DNA of 64,000 bases from JAPSGB01 sp963775185 (lineage in GTDB: Bacteria > Myxococcota_A > Polyangia > Polyangiales > Polyangiaceae). The position numbers were made by a program, and so were the translations under genes. Each line of letters starts with the position of its first letter. The stretch's first letter is position 1. This document shows, piece after piece, positions 25,553 to 33,507 of the stretch. Location: positions 744,001 through 808,000 of the forward strand of contig CAVZIE010000031.1 of assembly GCA_963775185.1 (NCBI GenBank). The letters are read 5' to 3'. The notes beneath the pieces were generated by a model, which had not been told where the DNA came from, searched no databases, and was given only the letters and a program-made list of their open reading frames with translations.

Positions 25553-26773
25553 ATGATTACCAAGTCGTCTTTCGCAATCGGGATCGCCTGCGTCGTGGGC
25601 GCTTGCAGCAACGCGGATCCTGGATCCGCCGTCACGTCGCAGGGCACTGCCCCCGACACGCAGGCGCTGAACGTGGAGGCCGCACAACGCAGCCTCGACG
25701 TCGGCAAGGTGCTGCCCGGCAGCGAGGCACAGCTCGAGCAAGCGCTGAAGACCACGCGCGGCGACGAGCACGACGAGGCTGCGCTCGCGCTGTCCCGAAC
25801 GTACGATCGCGAGGGCAAGCACGAGTCGGCGATCCGCACGCTGGAGGATCTGCTGGCGTCGCGCCGCGACGACTCGCGCTGGTCGCGCGAAGAGGAAGTG
25901 GTCGACGCGCTCTCCGTTCTCGTGACCGGCAAGAAGCTCCCGGAGCGGCCCACGCCGCCGATCACCGATCCCGTCGCGCCATTCGCCAGCGTTCTCGCCG
26001 GGCAGTTCCAGAAGGGCGAAAACGGGCGCTACGAGATCAACGTGCTGATGTTCGGCGGCTCCGACGCCGTATCGAACCGGCTCGGGACGTTCAACGTGGC
26101 CGACGCCATCCGCGAAGCCGACCAGGAGAAGTGCCCGCTCTGCGATCACCGCCCGTCCGTCTCCAGGCACCTGGGCAGGCTCGGCACCTGGGCGCAGATC
26201 CCGGAGTACCGGGACGCCCTCGATACGTCGCTCGTGGTGTTCTACTACGACCGCGATCAGAACCCGATTCCGTCGCGTTACGATCGCTACCTGCCGATGC
26301 CGACGCGCGAGATCGAGTCGCATCTCGCCGGCGGACACGGTCTGATCGCGGTGAAGACCCGCAGCAACGCGCCGCCGGTCGTGCTGATCGCCGCGCCGCG
26401 CGCCGGCCAGCTCGAACAGGTGGAGTCAGCGCTCGCCGCCATGAGCGATGTGTCGGACAAGCCCGTGGAGGTACCGCTCCGTGCCGGCCTGACGCGCGAC
26501 GAGATCCAGCAGATCGTCCGCGCCGCGCGCGGGAGCTACAAGGTCTGCTACGAGGCGCTATTGTCGAGCGCGCCGGCGGCGGCGGGGACGGTCACGCTGT
26601 CTTTCGCCATCGACGGCGAGGGCAAGGTCGCAGACGCGAGCGCCAAGGCCAGCACCCCGGCGCTCTCCGACGCCACGTTGATCGGGTGCTTCAACGACGC
26701 GACGTCGAAGCTGACGTTTCCGGCGATCGGCGGCAAGACCACCGTCGTCTATCCGATCCAGCTCTCGCCCTGA
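25553..26773 (+). CDS. Lipoprotein with AgmX/PglI C-terminal domain
   Basis: 406 residues. Lipobox VGAC, Cys18. A TPR-like helical stretch (about 60-125: LEQALKTTRGDEHDEAALALS, AIRTLEDLLA) is followed by a central region of unknown fold. Residues about 305-405 match the AgmX/PglI C-terminal domain: EIQQIVRAARGSYKVCYEAL, GTVTLSFAIDGEGKVADA, LIGCFNDATSKLTFP. In myxobacteria this domain occurs in gliding-motility and TonB-like envelope proteins. The ribosome-binding site AGGAGA precedes ATG 25553. It follows the two-component genes by 85 bases and could be regulated by them. Confidence 0.78.
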   Translation: MITKSSFAIGIACVVGACSNADPGSAVTSQGTAPDTQALNVEAAQRSLDVGKVLPGSEAQLEQALKTTRGDEHDEAALALSRTYDREGKHESAIRTLEDLLASRRDDSRWSREEEVVDALSVLVTGKKLPERPTPPITDPVAPFASVLAGQFQKGENGRYEINVLMFGGSDAVSNRLGTFNVADAIREADQEKCPLCDHRPSVSRHLGRLGTWAQIPEYRDALDTSLVVFYYDRDQNPIPSRYDRYLPMPTREIESHLAGGHGLIAVKTRSNAPPVVLIAAPRAGQLEQVESALAAMSDVSDKPVEVPLRAGLTRDEIQQIVRAARGSYKVCYEALLSSAPAAAGTVTLSFAIDGEGKVADASAKASTPALSDATLIGCFNDATSKLTFPAIGGKTTVVYPIQLSP

Positions 26774-26780
26774 GCGCCGG

Positions 26781-27671
26781 CTACTGGTCGCGGTATTTCG
26801 CCAGGTGCGCCGCCCCGATCACGCCTGCATGCTCGCCGACGGTGCTGACCAGGAGCGGCACCTCGGCGAGCAGCGGCGTGAACGGGCGCGCCTCGAGCCC
26901 GGCGCGGACGCCGGGCTCGATCAAGTCGAAGGACGCGCTGATGCCGCCCGTGAACACGATGGCGTCGAGATCGAGGGCGTTCTGCAGCGCGACCAGCGCT
27001 GTCCCGAGTGCGCGGCCCATGGCGTGGAACACGTCGCGGGCCGCGCCCTCGCCGGCGTGCGCCGCGTCGGCGATGGCGCGGATGTTGTCGGCCTTGCCGC
27101 CGAGCCCGGCGTAGCGGTGCAGCAGCGCGCGCGTTCCGGCGTACGCCTCGACGCAGCCCTTGAGTCCGCAGTTGCACGGCCAGGCGTCCGGCGAGGCGTC
27201 GATCATGATGTGGCCGAGCTCGCCAGCGAAGCCGTGCGTTCCGCGACGGAGCTTGCCGTCGATCACCACGCCGCCGCCGATGCCGGTCCCGAGGGTCATC
27301 AGCACGAAGCTCCGGTGATGCCGCCCGTGCCCGTACAGGAGCTCGCCAAGCGCCGCCGTCGTCGCGTCGTTCTCGACGACCACGCGCACGCCGCCGAGGC
27401 GGCGTGACAGCTCGTCGGCGATCGCGACACCTTCGAACCCTGGCACGTTCGGCAAGCGCCAGCAGCGGCCGACGTTGTCGACCTCGCCGGGGATCGCCAG
27501 GCCCACGCTCGCGGGGGCGCTGTCGAGCGACTGCACGAGCGCGGCGATCGTGTCGAGCACGTGGGTCGGGCTTGTTCCCGCCGCCGTCCCGATCGCCTCG
27601 AAGCGCGAGAGCTCGCCACCCTCGACGATGGCCGCCTTGATGCGCGTCCCGCCGAAATCCACGCCGATCAT
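26781..27671 (-). CDS. ROK-family glucokinase or sugar kinase
   Basis: 296 residues. ATP-binding phosphate loop VDFGGTRIKAAIVEGG at the N-terminus, then GIPGEV-like GLAIPGEVDNV, a substrate-binding ENDATTAALGE segment, TLGTGIGGGVVIDGKL, and the ROK zinc site CNCGLKGCVEAYAG with the His of ELGHI upstream. This is a bacterial ROK kinase, most likely ATP-dependent glucokinase feeding glycolysis or glycogen turnover. I chose ATG 27671, where the conserved opening starts; GTG six bases upstream is an alternative. Downstream on the same strand as the Ppx/GppA gene. Confidence 0.9.
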   Translation of the reverse strand: MIGVDFGGTRIKAAIVEGGELSRFEAIGTAAGTSPTHVLDTIAALVQSLDSAPASVGLAIPGEVDNVGRCWRLPNVPGFEGVAIADELSRRLGGVRVVVENDATTAALGELLYGHGRHHRSFVLMTLGTGIGGGVVIDGKLRRGTHGFAGELGHIMIDASPDAWPCNCGLKGCVEAYAGTRALLHRYAGLGGKADNIRAIADAAHAGEGAARDVFHAMGRALGTALVALQNALDLDAIVFTGGISASFDLIEPGVRAGLEARPFTPLLAEVPLLVSTVGEHAGVIGAAHLAKYRDQ

Positions 27672-27716
27672 CGTGCCGACCCTCGCGCGATCGCGGGCCG
27701 CGCGCAAGGGGGCGAA

Positions 27717-29276
27717 CTACGCGCTGTGCAGGTGCACGGAAGAGACCGGCTCGACCTCGAGGCGGATGCGCACGCCCAACGCGCGCTCCATCAGCTTTTC
27801 CTTGCGCCGCGCCCCCCAGACCTCGAGCTCGCTGTCGCCCACGGTCTGGGCGTGGATCACCAGCGTCCGGTCGAGGATCTCGCAACGGACGTCGCGGACG
27901 ATCTGATGGTGGCTTCGATCGAGGCCGTCGGCCACGCGCAGGATCCCCGATAGCACGCGCACGATCTTGCGCTGCCGCGGCGGTAAGACCGCGAAGTCCG
28001 TGTCGCGTCTCTTCGGGCGCGCCTTGCGGTGGTAGCGCGCGATCAGCGCGATGATCTCGCGCTCCAGATCGGTGAAGCCGCGGAGCTCGCCGTTGCGGAT
28101 GATGTACGCCGCGTGATGCTCGTGCCGCTCGTAGCCGATGTGCTGCCCTACGTCGTGGAGGATCGCCGCGTATTCGAGCAGCATGCGTTCGTGGCCGCCC
28201 ATGCGGTGGAGCTTCTGCGTCTGATCGAACAGCGACAGCGAGATGCGCGCGACGCGCTCCGGGTGCGGGCCCGTCTGGTTGGCGCGTCGCGCCAGGTCGA
28301 TCACGCTGTGCCGGCGGATGTCGCGCACGACCTCCCACGTCCGGATGTCGTCCCGCGCGCGCTCCAGGTAATCGAGCACGACGCCCTCGCGCAGGGACGC
28401 GTCGCAGAGCGTGATGCGATCCTTGCCGGCGTACTCCAGCAGCGAGCAGAACAGCACCGCGCCCAGGTGCAGCGTGTCCGCACGCTTGGCATCGACGCCG
28501 AGCAGCGACGTGCGCTCGCCGGGCGCGAGCGCGCACAGCCGGTCGGCGAGGTCGGACAGCTCCGCGAGCGTGACCTCCTGCCCGGTCGGGTTCGCGAACG
28601 GCTCGCCGCCGCGCAGGCGCTGGGCGGCCTGGCCGAGCGCCAGGATCGTGCCCGACGTGCCCACGACCAGGTCGAAGCCCGCCTTCTTCGCCTGATCCAG
28701 CGCCGGCCCGGCCGTCTTCCTGACCAGCGCTTCGAGCTCCTTCTTCTCCTTCTTGCCGAGCGGCCCGGCGCCGAAGCGGGAGCGCAGGCGCTGCACGCCG
28801 AGCTTCACGCTGTGGCCGGACTTCTGCTGTCGCGCGTCCCCGACGATGGCCTCGACGCTCCCACCGCCGCAGTCGATTACCAGCGCGCTGCGCGCCGAGA
28901 GGTCCACGGCGTTGCGGACTGCAAGGTAGATGTAGCGCGCCTCCTCCGTACCGGAGATGACCTGCGGCATGATGCCGATGCGCTCGGCGACGGCGTACAG
29001 GAACTCGCCACCGTTCTCCGCCTCGCGCGTCGCGGAGGTGGCGACGGCGCGGACCTCCTCCACGCCGTGACGCTGGGCGAGCTTGTGGAACTTGCTGATG
29101 GCCTCGAGCCCAGCGCTGAACGCCGCCTCGGTCAGCCGACCGTGCTCGAACACGCTGCGGCCCAGGAAGACCATCTCCTTCTCGCGGTCGATGATCTCGA
29201 AGGAGTGTTCCCCGTCCGTCTCCACGATGATCATGTGGATGGAGTTGGAACCGATGTCGATCGCGGCGAGCTTCAA
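27717..29276 (-). CDS. Ppx/GppA exopolyphosphatase with C-terminal HD domain
   Basis: About 519 residues. Actin-like ASKHA fold: phosphate 1 loop AAIDIGSNSIHMIIVET, VVGTSGT, and the IDCGGGSVEAIVG phosphate 2 loop. The C-terminal third is an HD-type region (LLEYAAILHDVGQHIGY with HD; HHAAYIIRN). It removes phosphate from polyphosphate or hydrolyses pppGpp. I chose TTG 29276: GGAG lies seven bases upstream and the protein then begins exactly at the conserved domain (MKLAAIDIGSN). ATG 29345 would add 23 poorly conserved residues and overlap the predicted transcription start below the Pho box at 29369-29386. Confidence 0.88.
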   Translation of the reverse strand: MKLAAIDIGSNSIHMIIVETDGEHSFEIIDREKEMVFLGRSVFEHGRLTEAAFSAGLEAISKFHKLAQRHGVEEVRAVATSATREAENGGEFLYAVAERIGIMPQVISGTEEARYIYLAVRNAVDLSARSALVIDCGGGSVEAIVGDARQQKSGHSVKLGVQRLRSRFGAGPLGKKEKKELEALVRKTAGPALDQAKKAGFDLVVGTSGTILALGQAAQRLRGGEPFANPTGQEVTLAELSDLADRLCALAPGERTSLLGVDAKRADTLHLGAVLFCSLLEYAGKDRITLCDASLREGVVLDYLERARDDIRTWEVVRDIRRHSVIDLARRANQTGPHPERVARISLSLFDQTQKLHRMGGHERMLLEYAAILHDVGQHIGYERHEHHAAYIIRNGELRGFTDLEREIIALIARYHRKARPKRRDTDFAVLPPRQRKIVRVLSGILRVADGLDRSHHQIVRDVRCEILDRTLVIHAQTVGDSELEVWGARRKEKLMERALGVRIRLEVEPVSSVHLHSA

Positions 29277-29368
29277 CCTTATGCTCCGGCCCGGCGATGC
29301 GGTCGCCTGGGCGACGAGCGCGAGCGAGCGAGCGGACGATGCCACGGAGCGGAACCTGACCGCTCTGC

Positions 29369-29386
29369 GTGACAGTTACGTTACAG
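29369..29386 (-). promoter_or_regulatory. Candidate Pho box upstream of Ppx/GppA
   Basis: On the minus strand the sequence reads CTGTAAC-GTAA-CTGTCAC, two 7-base half-sites separated by 4 bases. This is the exact geometry of the PhoB-binding Pho box (consensus CTGTCAT-N4-CTGTCAT); one half-site matches at six of seven positions and the other at five. It lies 93-110 bases upstream of TTG 29276, so phosphate starvation may control polyphosphate turnover. It is AT-richer than its surroundings. Confidence 0.5.
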
Positions 29387-29439
29387 GTTGTTCGCTATCA
29401 TGAAACGTTCGCGACCGCGACTGCCCCCCGGGGAGCAGC

Positions 29440-29754
29440 TCACGCCGCGGCGCGGGTCCGGACGAAGCGGGCGGCCGCCCGGCGCGGCCGACGCGGTGCG
29501 GCGGCCGCGCGGCGGATCCGGTCCTCGATCTCGGCTCGCCGCCTCCGGTCCAGCCGGCCCCCGTCGAACTCCACCAGCTCCAGGCGCTGGACGCGCCGTC
29601 CGCCGGCGATGATCGTCCGGCTACGGACCACTTGCACGCGCAGCTCGAACAGCGCGCCCTGGATCGCGCGAGCGAGGCCCGGGCGCGCCCCCGCTTCCAC
29701 GTCGAGCAGCGACAAGACGCCGCGCTGCTCCTGGTCGAATCTCACCATCGTCAT
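29440..29754 (-). CDS. Small ACT-like domain protein
   Basis: 104 residues. Residues about 12-75 (VLSLLDVEAGARPGLARAI, LFELRVQVVRSRTII, QRLELVEFDGGRL) follow the beta-alpha-beta pattern of an ACT domain, including the RPGL turn that normally binds an amino acid or effector. The rest is a basic Arg/Ala-rich tail. It resembles the last ACT domain of GlnD and similar sensors but has no catalytic part. Its role is unknown; it may sense an amino acid. Same strand as the Ppx gene, about 160 bases upstream of it, with the Pho box between them. Confidence 0.6.
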   Translation of the reverse strand: MTMVRFDQEQRGVLSLLDVEAGARPGLARAIQGALFELRVQVVRSRTIIAGGRRVQRLELVEFDGGRLDRRRRAEIEDRIRRAAAAPRRPRRAAARFVRTRAAA

Positions 29755-29820
29755 GCCCCGAGCGTATCGGGCCGATGTTTACGGAATGTGTCGCAGCGGT
29801 ATCTTCGACGTGAATCGCCG

Positions 29821-30981
29821 TCAGGGCTTCGGCGCGCGCCGCACGGTCCCGTCGCGGTTGGTCCAGTAGACGTCGATCGTGTCCGTCGCGAGGGCGATAG
29901 GGTCCAGCTCGCTGGCCGACAAGGTGGCCGCGCCGAGCTGGCCGGTGATGGCGGCGATGACACGGCCGTCACCGTCGCCCGCGCCGGTGTCCGCGATGTA
30001 GGCGCCGTTCGCGTCGGCGGCCAGGAGCGCCGGGGCCACCAGCTGGCTGAAGCGTGGCGTTTCCGAGGTGCCGTCGGTGGGACCGGTCATCAGCGTGGTC
30101 CCGGACAGCCAGTAGAGCCGATCCCCGATCGCGAGCTGATCGGCCGCCGCATCGCTGTACAGGCTGCTGCTGGCGGCGCCGCTCAGGGGCTGCTTCTGGA
30201 TCGAGCCCGTGTCCACGTAGATGGCCGTCTCGTCCATCACGACGCCCTGCAGCGCCAGCGCGAAAGCGGGATCCCACAACACCGACGGCGATCCCGGGCT
30301 GGCCTTGTCGAAGCCCCCGATCTCGCCTTCGTTGTCCTTGCACGTGAACCCGACCTTGGTCGTGTTCTGCGACAGGTAGCCCGAGCCGCCGCTGCTGCAG
30401 GCCGCGGCATCCACGATGACGTCGAGCTTGTGCGTTGTCTTGTCGTAGCGCAGGACCTGCCTGGAGCTGTCGCTGGTCGCCATGTACAGGGCGTCGGCGT
30501 CGCCGATCATGGCCTGCACCTTGCCTGTGACGCCGAGATCCGCGACGAGCGTGTTGGGGCAGCCGCCGGCTTTCGGCCCGGCGCGCAGCGAGTGCTTCGC
30601 GCCGTTCGCGATCCAGTACACGCTCGATCCGTCCACCGCGAGCGGCGCAGGCTTCGCTTCGCCGGAGAACAGCGTCTCCGGAGGGCAGCTCTTGCCGGTG
30701 CACGGGGCACCCGCCGTACAGCCGCCGCCCGCACCGGCGCTGCCGGCCGTACCGGCGCTGCCGCTCGCGCCGGCGCTGCCGCTCGCGCCGGCGCTGCCGC
30801 CCGTACCGGCACTGCCGCTCGCGCCGGCGCTGCCGCTCGCGCCGGCGCTGCCGCCAGTGCTCGCACCCGCGGCGCCGCCGGTGGCGCCCCCGTCGTCGTG
30901 CACGCCCACGGTGTGCGACGTGGACGAGCACGCGCCCGTGCAGGCCGCCACGAACAGCAAGAAGCCGCTCCGCATCGTCAT
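29821..30981 (-). CDS. Lipoprotein with Gly-rich linker and propeller-like domain
   Basis: 386 residues. Lipobox TGAC, Cys18. A GASGSAGA linker (about 30-85) is encoded by 18-base repeats at 30731-30856. The remainder has repeated blades of the form VDGSSVYWIANGAKHSL, IGDADALYMATSD, MDETAIYVDTGSI, IGDRLYWLSGTTL and ATDTIDVYWTNRDGTV, a beta-propeller common in myxobacterial surface proteins. ATG 30981 overlaps the TGA of the upstream acyl-CoA dehydrogenase (ATGA), so translation is coupled to an apparently unrelated enzyme. Ligand unknown. Confidence 0.8.
   Translation of the reverse strand: MTMRSGFLLFVAACTGACSSTSHTVGVHDDGGATGGAAGASTGGSAGASGSAGASGSAGTGGSAGASGSAGASGSAGTAGSAGAGGGCTAGAPCTGKSCPPETLFSGEAKPAPLAVDGSSVYWIANGAKHSLRAGPKAGGCPNTLVADLGVTGKVQAMIGDADALYMATSDSSRQVLRYDKTTHKLDVIVDAAACSSGGSGYLSQNTTKVGFTCKDNEGEIGGFDKASPGSPSVLWDPAFALALQGVVMDETAIYVDTGSIQKQPLSGAASSSLYSDAAADQLAIGDRLYWLSGTTLMTGPTDGTSETPRFSQLVAPALLAADANGAYIADTGAGDGDGRVIAAITGQLGAATLSASELDPIALATDTIDVYWTNRDGTVRRAPKP
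30731..30856. repeat. 18-base tandem repeat, about seven copies
   Basis: Units of the form GCGCCGGCGCTGCCGCTC, in frame, encoding the linker of the 29821-30981 lipoprotein on the minus strand. The same unit type recurs in lipoprotein genes at 11384, 17701 and 37180. Confidence 0.8.
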
Positions 30982-32108
30982 AGGCCCAGCTGCTTCGCGA
31001 TGATCTCGTTCATGATTTCAGTGGTCCCCCCGCCGATTGGCAGGATCCGCGCGTCGCGGCTCAGGCGCTCGACGCGCGTCTCGCGCATGTAGCCCATTCC
31101 GCCGAGGATCTGCACGGCGTCGTAGCAGACCTCCTGGGCGACCTGGGCGGCGAAGTTCTTCGCCATGCTGACCTCGCCGACCAGGTACTCGCCGGCGGCG
31201 ACGCGTCCGGCGACGTCGTAGCAGAGCGCGCGCGCCGCGGTGACCCGGGTCGCCATGCTCGCGAGCTTGTGCCGCGTCACCTGGAAGCCGACCAGTGGTC
31301 GCCCGAACGCCTGGCGCTCCTTGGCGTAGGCGATGGCGTCTTCGAGCACGATTTTCGCCGTGGCGTACCCGTACACGGCGAGCGCCAAACGCTCGTTCTG
31401 GAAGTTCTGCATCAGCGCCACGAAGCCGCTGCCTTCCTCCCCCAGGCGATTTTCCACCGGGACGCGCACGCCGTCGAACGAGAGCTCCGCCGTGTCGCTC
31501 GCCCACCAGCCGGTCTTGCGTAGCGCGCGCGACACCGAAAAGCCCGGCATGCCTTTCTCCACGACGAAGAACGTCAGTCCGCCGTGCTTGTCCGGTCCCG
31601 TCCGCGCGAGCACGCTCACCACGTCCGCGCGCACGCCGCTGGTGATGAACATCTTCGAGCCGTCGAGCACGTAGTGATCGCCGTCGCGCACCGCGCGCGT
31701 GCTGATGCCGGACACGTCGCTGCCCGTGCCGGGCTCGGTGATGGCCAGCGCCGCGATCTTGTCGCCTGCGAGCACGGGCGGAGCGAAGCGCCGCTTCTGC
31801 TCCTCGCTTCCCAGGATGAACACCGGTGGCAGCCCGATCCCGTGCGACCCGAGCCCCGCGACCACGCCGCTCGACCCGCCGGTGAGCAGCGTCTCGATGG
31901 TGATCACGCTGTGCAGCACGTCGCCGCCGCCGCCGCCGTACTCCTCCGGGAAGCTCGCGCCGAGGATGCCGACCTCGGCGGCCTGCTTGTACAGCTCTCG
32001 CGGGAACTCGTGTGCTTCCTCCCACTCCGTCGCGAAGGGCGCGATGCGCTCCTTGGCGAAGCGTAGGCAGGTCTGCCGGTAGAGCTCATGGGACTCGTCG
32101 AGGTGCAT
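30978..32108 (-). CDS. Acyl-CoA dehydrogenase
   Basis: 376-residue flavoprotein of the acyl-CoA dehydrogenase family, which performs the first FAD-dependent step of beta-oxidation or branched-chain catabolism. Signature ALAITEPGTGSDVSGI and the FAD/CoA loop YVLDGSKMFITSG are present, and it ends in GGTTEI. The medium-chain catalytic Glu position (YEGT) is replaced by GGGT. The alternative base used by isovaleryl-CoA and long-chain enzymes is present in FQNERLALA. The enzyme is therefore probably active but of the isovaleryl/long-chain type. It is coupled to the downstream lipoprotein by ATGA. Immediately upstream is the 32126-32312 repeat element. Confidence 0.9.
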   Translation of the reverse strand: MHLDESHELYRQTCLRFAKERIAPFATEWEEAHEFPRELYKQAAEVGILGASFPEEYGGGGGDVLHSVITIETLLTGGSSGVVAGLGSHGIGLPPVFILGSEEQKRRFAPPVLAGDKIAALAITEPGTGSDVSGISTRAVRDGDHYVLDGSKMFITSGVRADVVSVLARTGPDKHGGLTFFVVEKGMPGFSVSRALRKTGWWASDTAELSFDGVRVPVENRLGEEGSGFVALMQNFQNERLALAVYGYATAKIVLEDAIAYAKERQAFGRPLVGFQVTRHKLASMATRVTAARALCYDVAGRVAAGEYLVGEVSMAKNFAAQVAQEVCYDAVQILGGMGYMRETRVERLSRDARILPIGGGTTEIMNEIIAKQLGL

Positions 32109-32125
32109 GATTGCGAGAGGGTAGT

Positions 32126-32312
32126 GGATGTCGGTCCGGCGCGGTATCCCGGGTCGCCCGGGTCGTCCGGGAAGCGCCGCCCCAGCCAGGTCCGCACGCG
32201 CCGGACCACGCGAAACGGCGCACCTCGCGTCGCGCGGCGTCTCGCGTCGCGTGCGAGGCGTGCCCGCGCGGTGGGTGGCGCAGCCTCCCGGTTTCGCGCC
32301 GGACCGGCAAAC
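32126..32312. repeat. 187-base element with inverted repeat ends
   Basis: Left end ATGTCGGTCCGGCGCGG (from 32128) and right end TTTCGCGCCGGACCGGCA (from 32292) are inverted copies of the dispersed family. The interior is GC-rich, has repeated CCGGGT/GTCGCG strings and shows no coding capacity. It fills most of the gap between the acyl-CoA dehydrogenase and aminotransferase genes. Possibly MITE-like. Confidence 0.65.
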
Positions 32313-32324
32313 AAACCCAGAGCG

Positions 32325-33482
32325 TCAGGCGAGGCGCTCGAGGCGACGGCAGGCCTCGTCGAGGGCCTGGTCGGTCTTCGCGAAGCAGAAGCGGGCCAGC
32401 CTGCCGCCTTCCGTCCCCGGATAGAATGCGTCGCCCGGTACGGACGCGACGCCGGTGTCGGCGAGCAGGCGCATGACGCGTTCCTTCGACGTGGCGCCGG
32501 GGATCTTCGTCATGTCGGCGAGGACGTAGTACGCGCCGGCGGGGATGAACGGCGTGATGCCCGCGCGGTCGAGGGCGCCGCACAGCTTGTCGCGCTTGAG
32601 CGTGTAGTCGGCGACGAGCGTCTCGTAGAAGACCGGGCCGAGCGCCTCGAGGCCCCGGGCGACGCCGATCTGCAGCGGTGCGGGCGGGCAGATGTACACG
32701 AGATCGCTCACCATGCCGAAGAGCTGGGCGTAGCGGGCCGGGCACGCGACGAAGCCGATGCGCCAGCCGGTGACGGCGAACGTCTTGCTGAGGCCGCCCA
32801 TGGTGATCGTGCGCGCGCGCATGCCGGGCAGCATCGCGGGGCTGGTGTGCACGTGGCGGTCGTACACGAAGTGCTCGTAGATCTCGTCGGTGATGACGAA
32901 GCAGTCGTGGCGCTCGGCGAACGCGGCGACGACCTCGAGCTCGCTGCGCGTGAACACCTTGCCCGACGGGTTCGCCGGCGTGTTCACCACGATGGCGCGC
33001 GTCTTCGGCGAGGCGGCGCGCTCGAGCGCGTCCGCGTCGAAGCCCCAGTCGGGCGGCGCCAGGCTCACGAAGCGCGGTACCGCGCCCACGCTCTTGATCG
33101 TATTCACGTGATAGCCGTAGTACGGCGCGAACACGATCACCTCGTCGCCCGGGTCGAGCAGCGCGAGCGCCGCCGAGTAGAACGCGCCGGTCGCGCCGTT
33201 GGTCGCGACGATCTCGCTGTCCGGGTCGTACTGGAGGCCGTTGTGACGCGCGAGCTTGTCGGCGATGGCGCGGCGCAGCTCCGGTACGCCGTCGTAGCGC
33301 GTGTAGATGTTGAAGCCCTCGTCGATGGCGCTCTGCGCCGCCCGCCGCACGGCGTCGGGGACCGGCGTGTCGCACACGCCTTGCGACAGGTTCACGCCGC
33401 CCACCTTGGTGCACTCCAGGGTCATGGCGCGGATCTCCGACTGCGTGAGGAAGCGCATGCGCGCCGCGACGTCGAGACTCAT
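32325..33482 (-). CDS. PLP-dependent aminotransferase, fold type I class I/II
   Basis: 385 residues. NLSQGVCDTPVPDAVRRA, GATGAFYSAALALLDPGDEV and VVNTPANPSGKVFTRSEL are typical of aspartate/aromatic aminotransferases. ITDEIYEHFVYD carries the PLP-pyridine Asp and Tyr, and the Schiff-base Lys is in GGLSKTFAVTGWRIG. A C-terminal RFCFAKTD holds the substrate carboxylate Arg. The amino acid specificity is not readable; kynurenine/methionine-type transaminases share this opening. Start ATG 33482, giving MSLDVAARMRFL. Confidence 0.9.
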   Translation of the reverse strand: MSLDVAARMRFLTQSEIRAMTLECTKVGGVNLSQGVCDTPVPDAVRRAAQSAIDEGFNIYTRYDGVPELRRAIADKLARHNGLQYDPDSEIVATNGATGAFYSAALALLDPGDEVIVFAPYYGYHVNTIKSVGAVPRFVSLAPPDWGFDADALERAASPKTRAIVVNTPANPSGKVFTRSELEVVAAFAERHDCFVITDEIYEHFVYDRHVHTSPAMLPGMRARTITMGGLSKTFAVTGWRIGFVACPARYAQLFGMVSDLVYICPPAPLQIGVARGLEALGPVFYETLVADYTLKRDKLCGALDRAGITPFIPAGAYYVLADMTKIPGATSKERVMRLLADTGVASVPGDAFYPGTEGGRLARFCFAKTDQALDEACRRLERLA

Positions 33483-33507
33483 GCGCCGAAGCTTGTCACA
33501 GCCCGGC

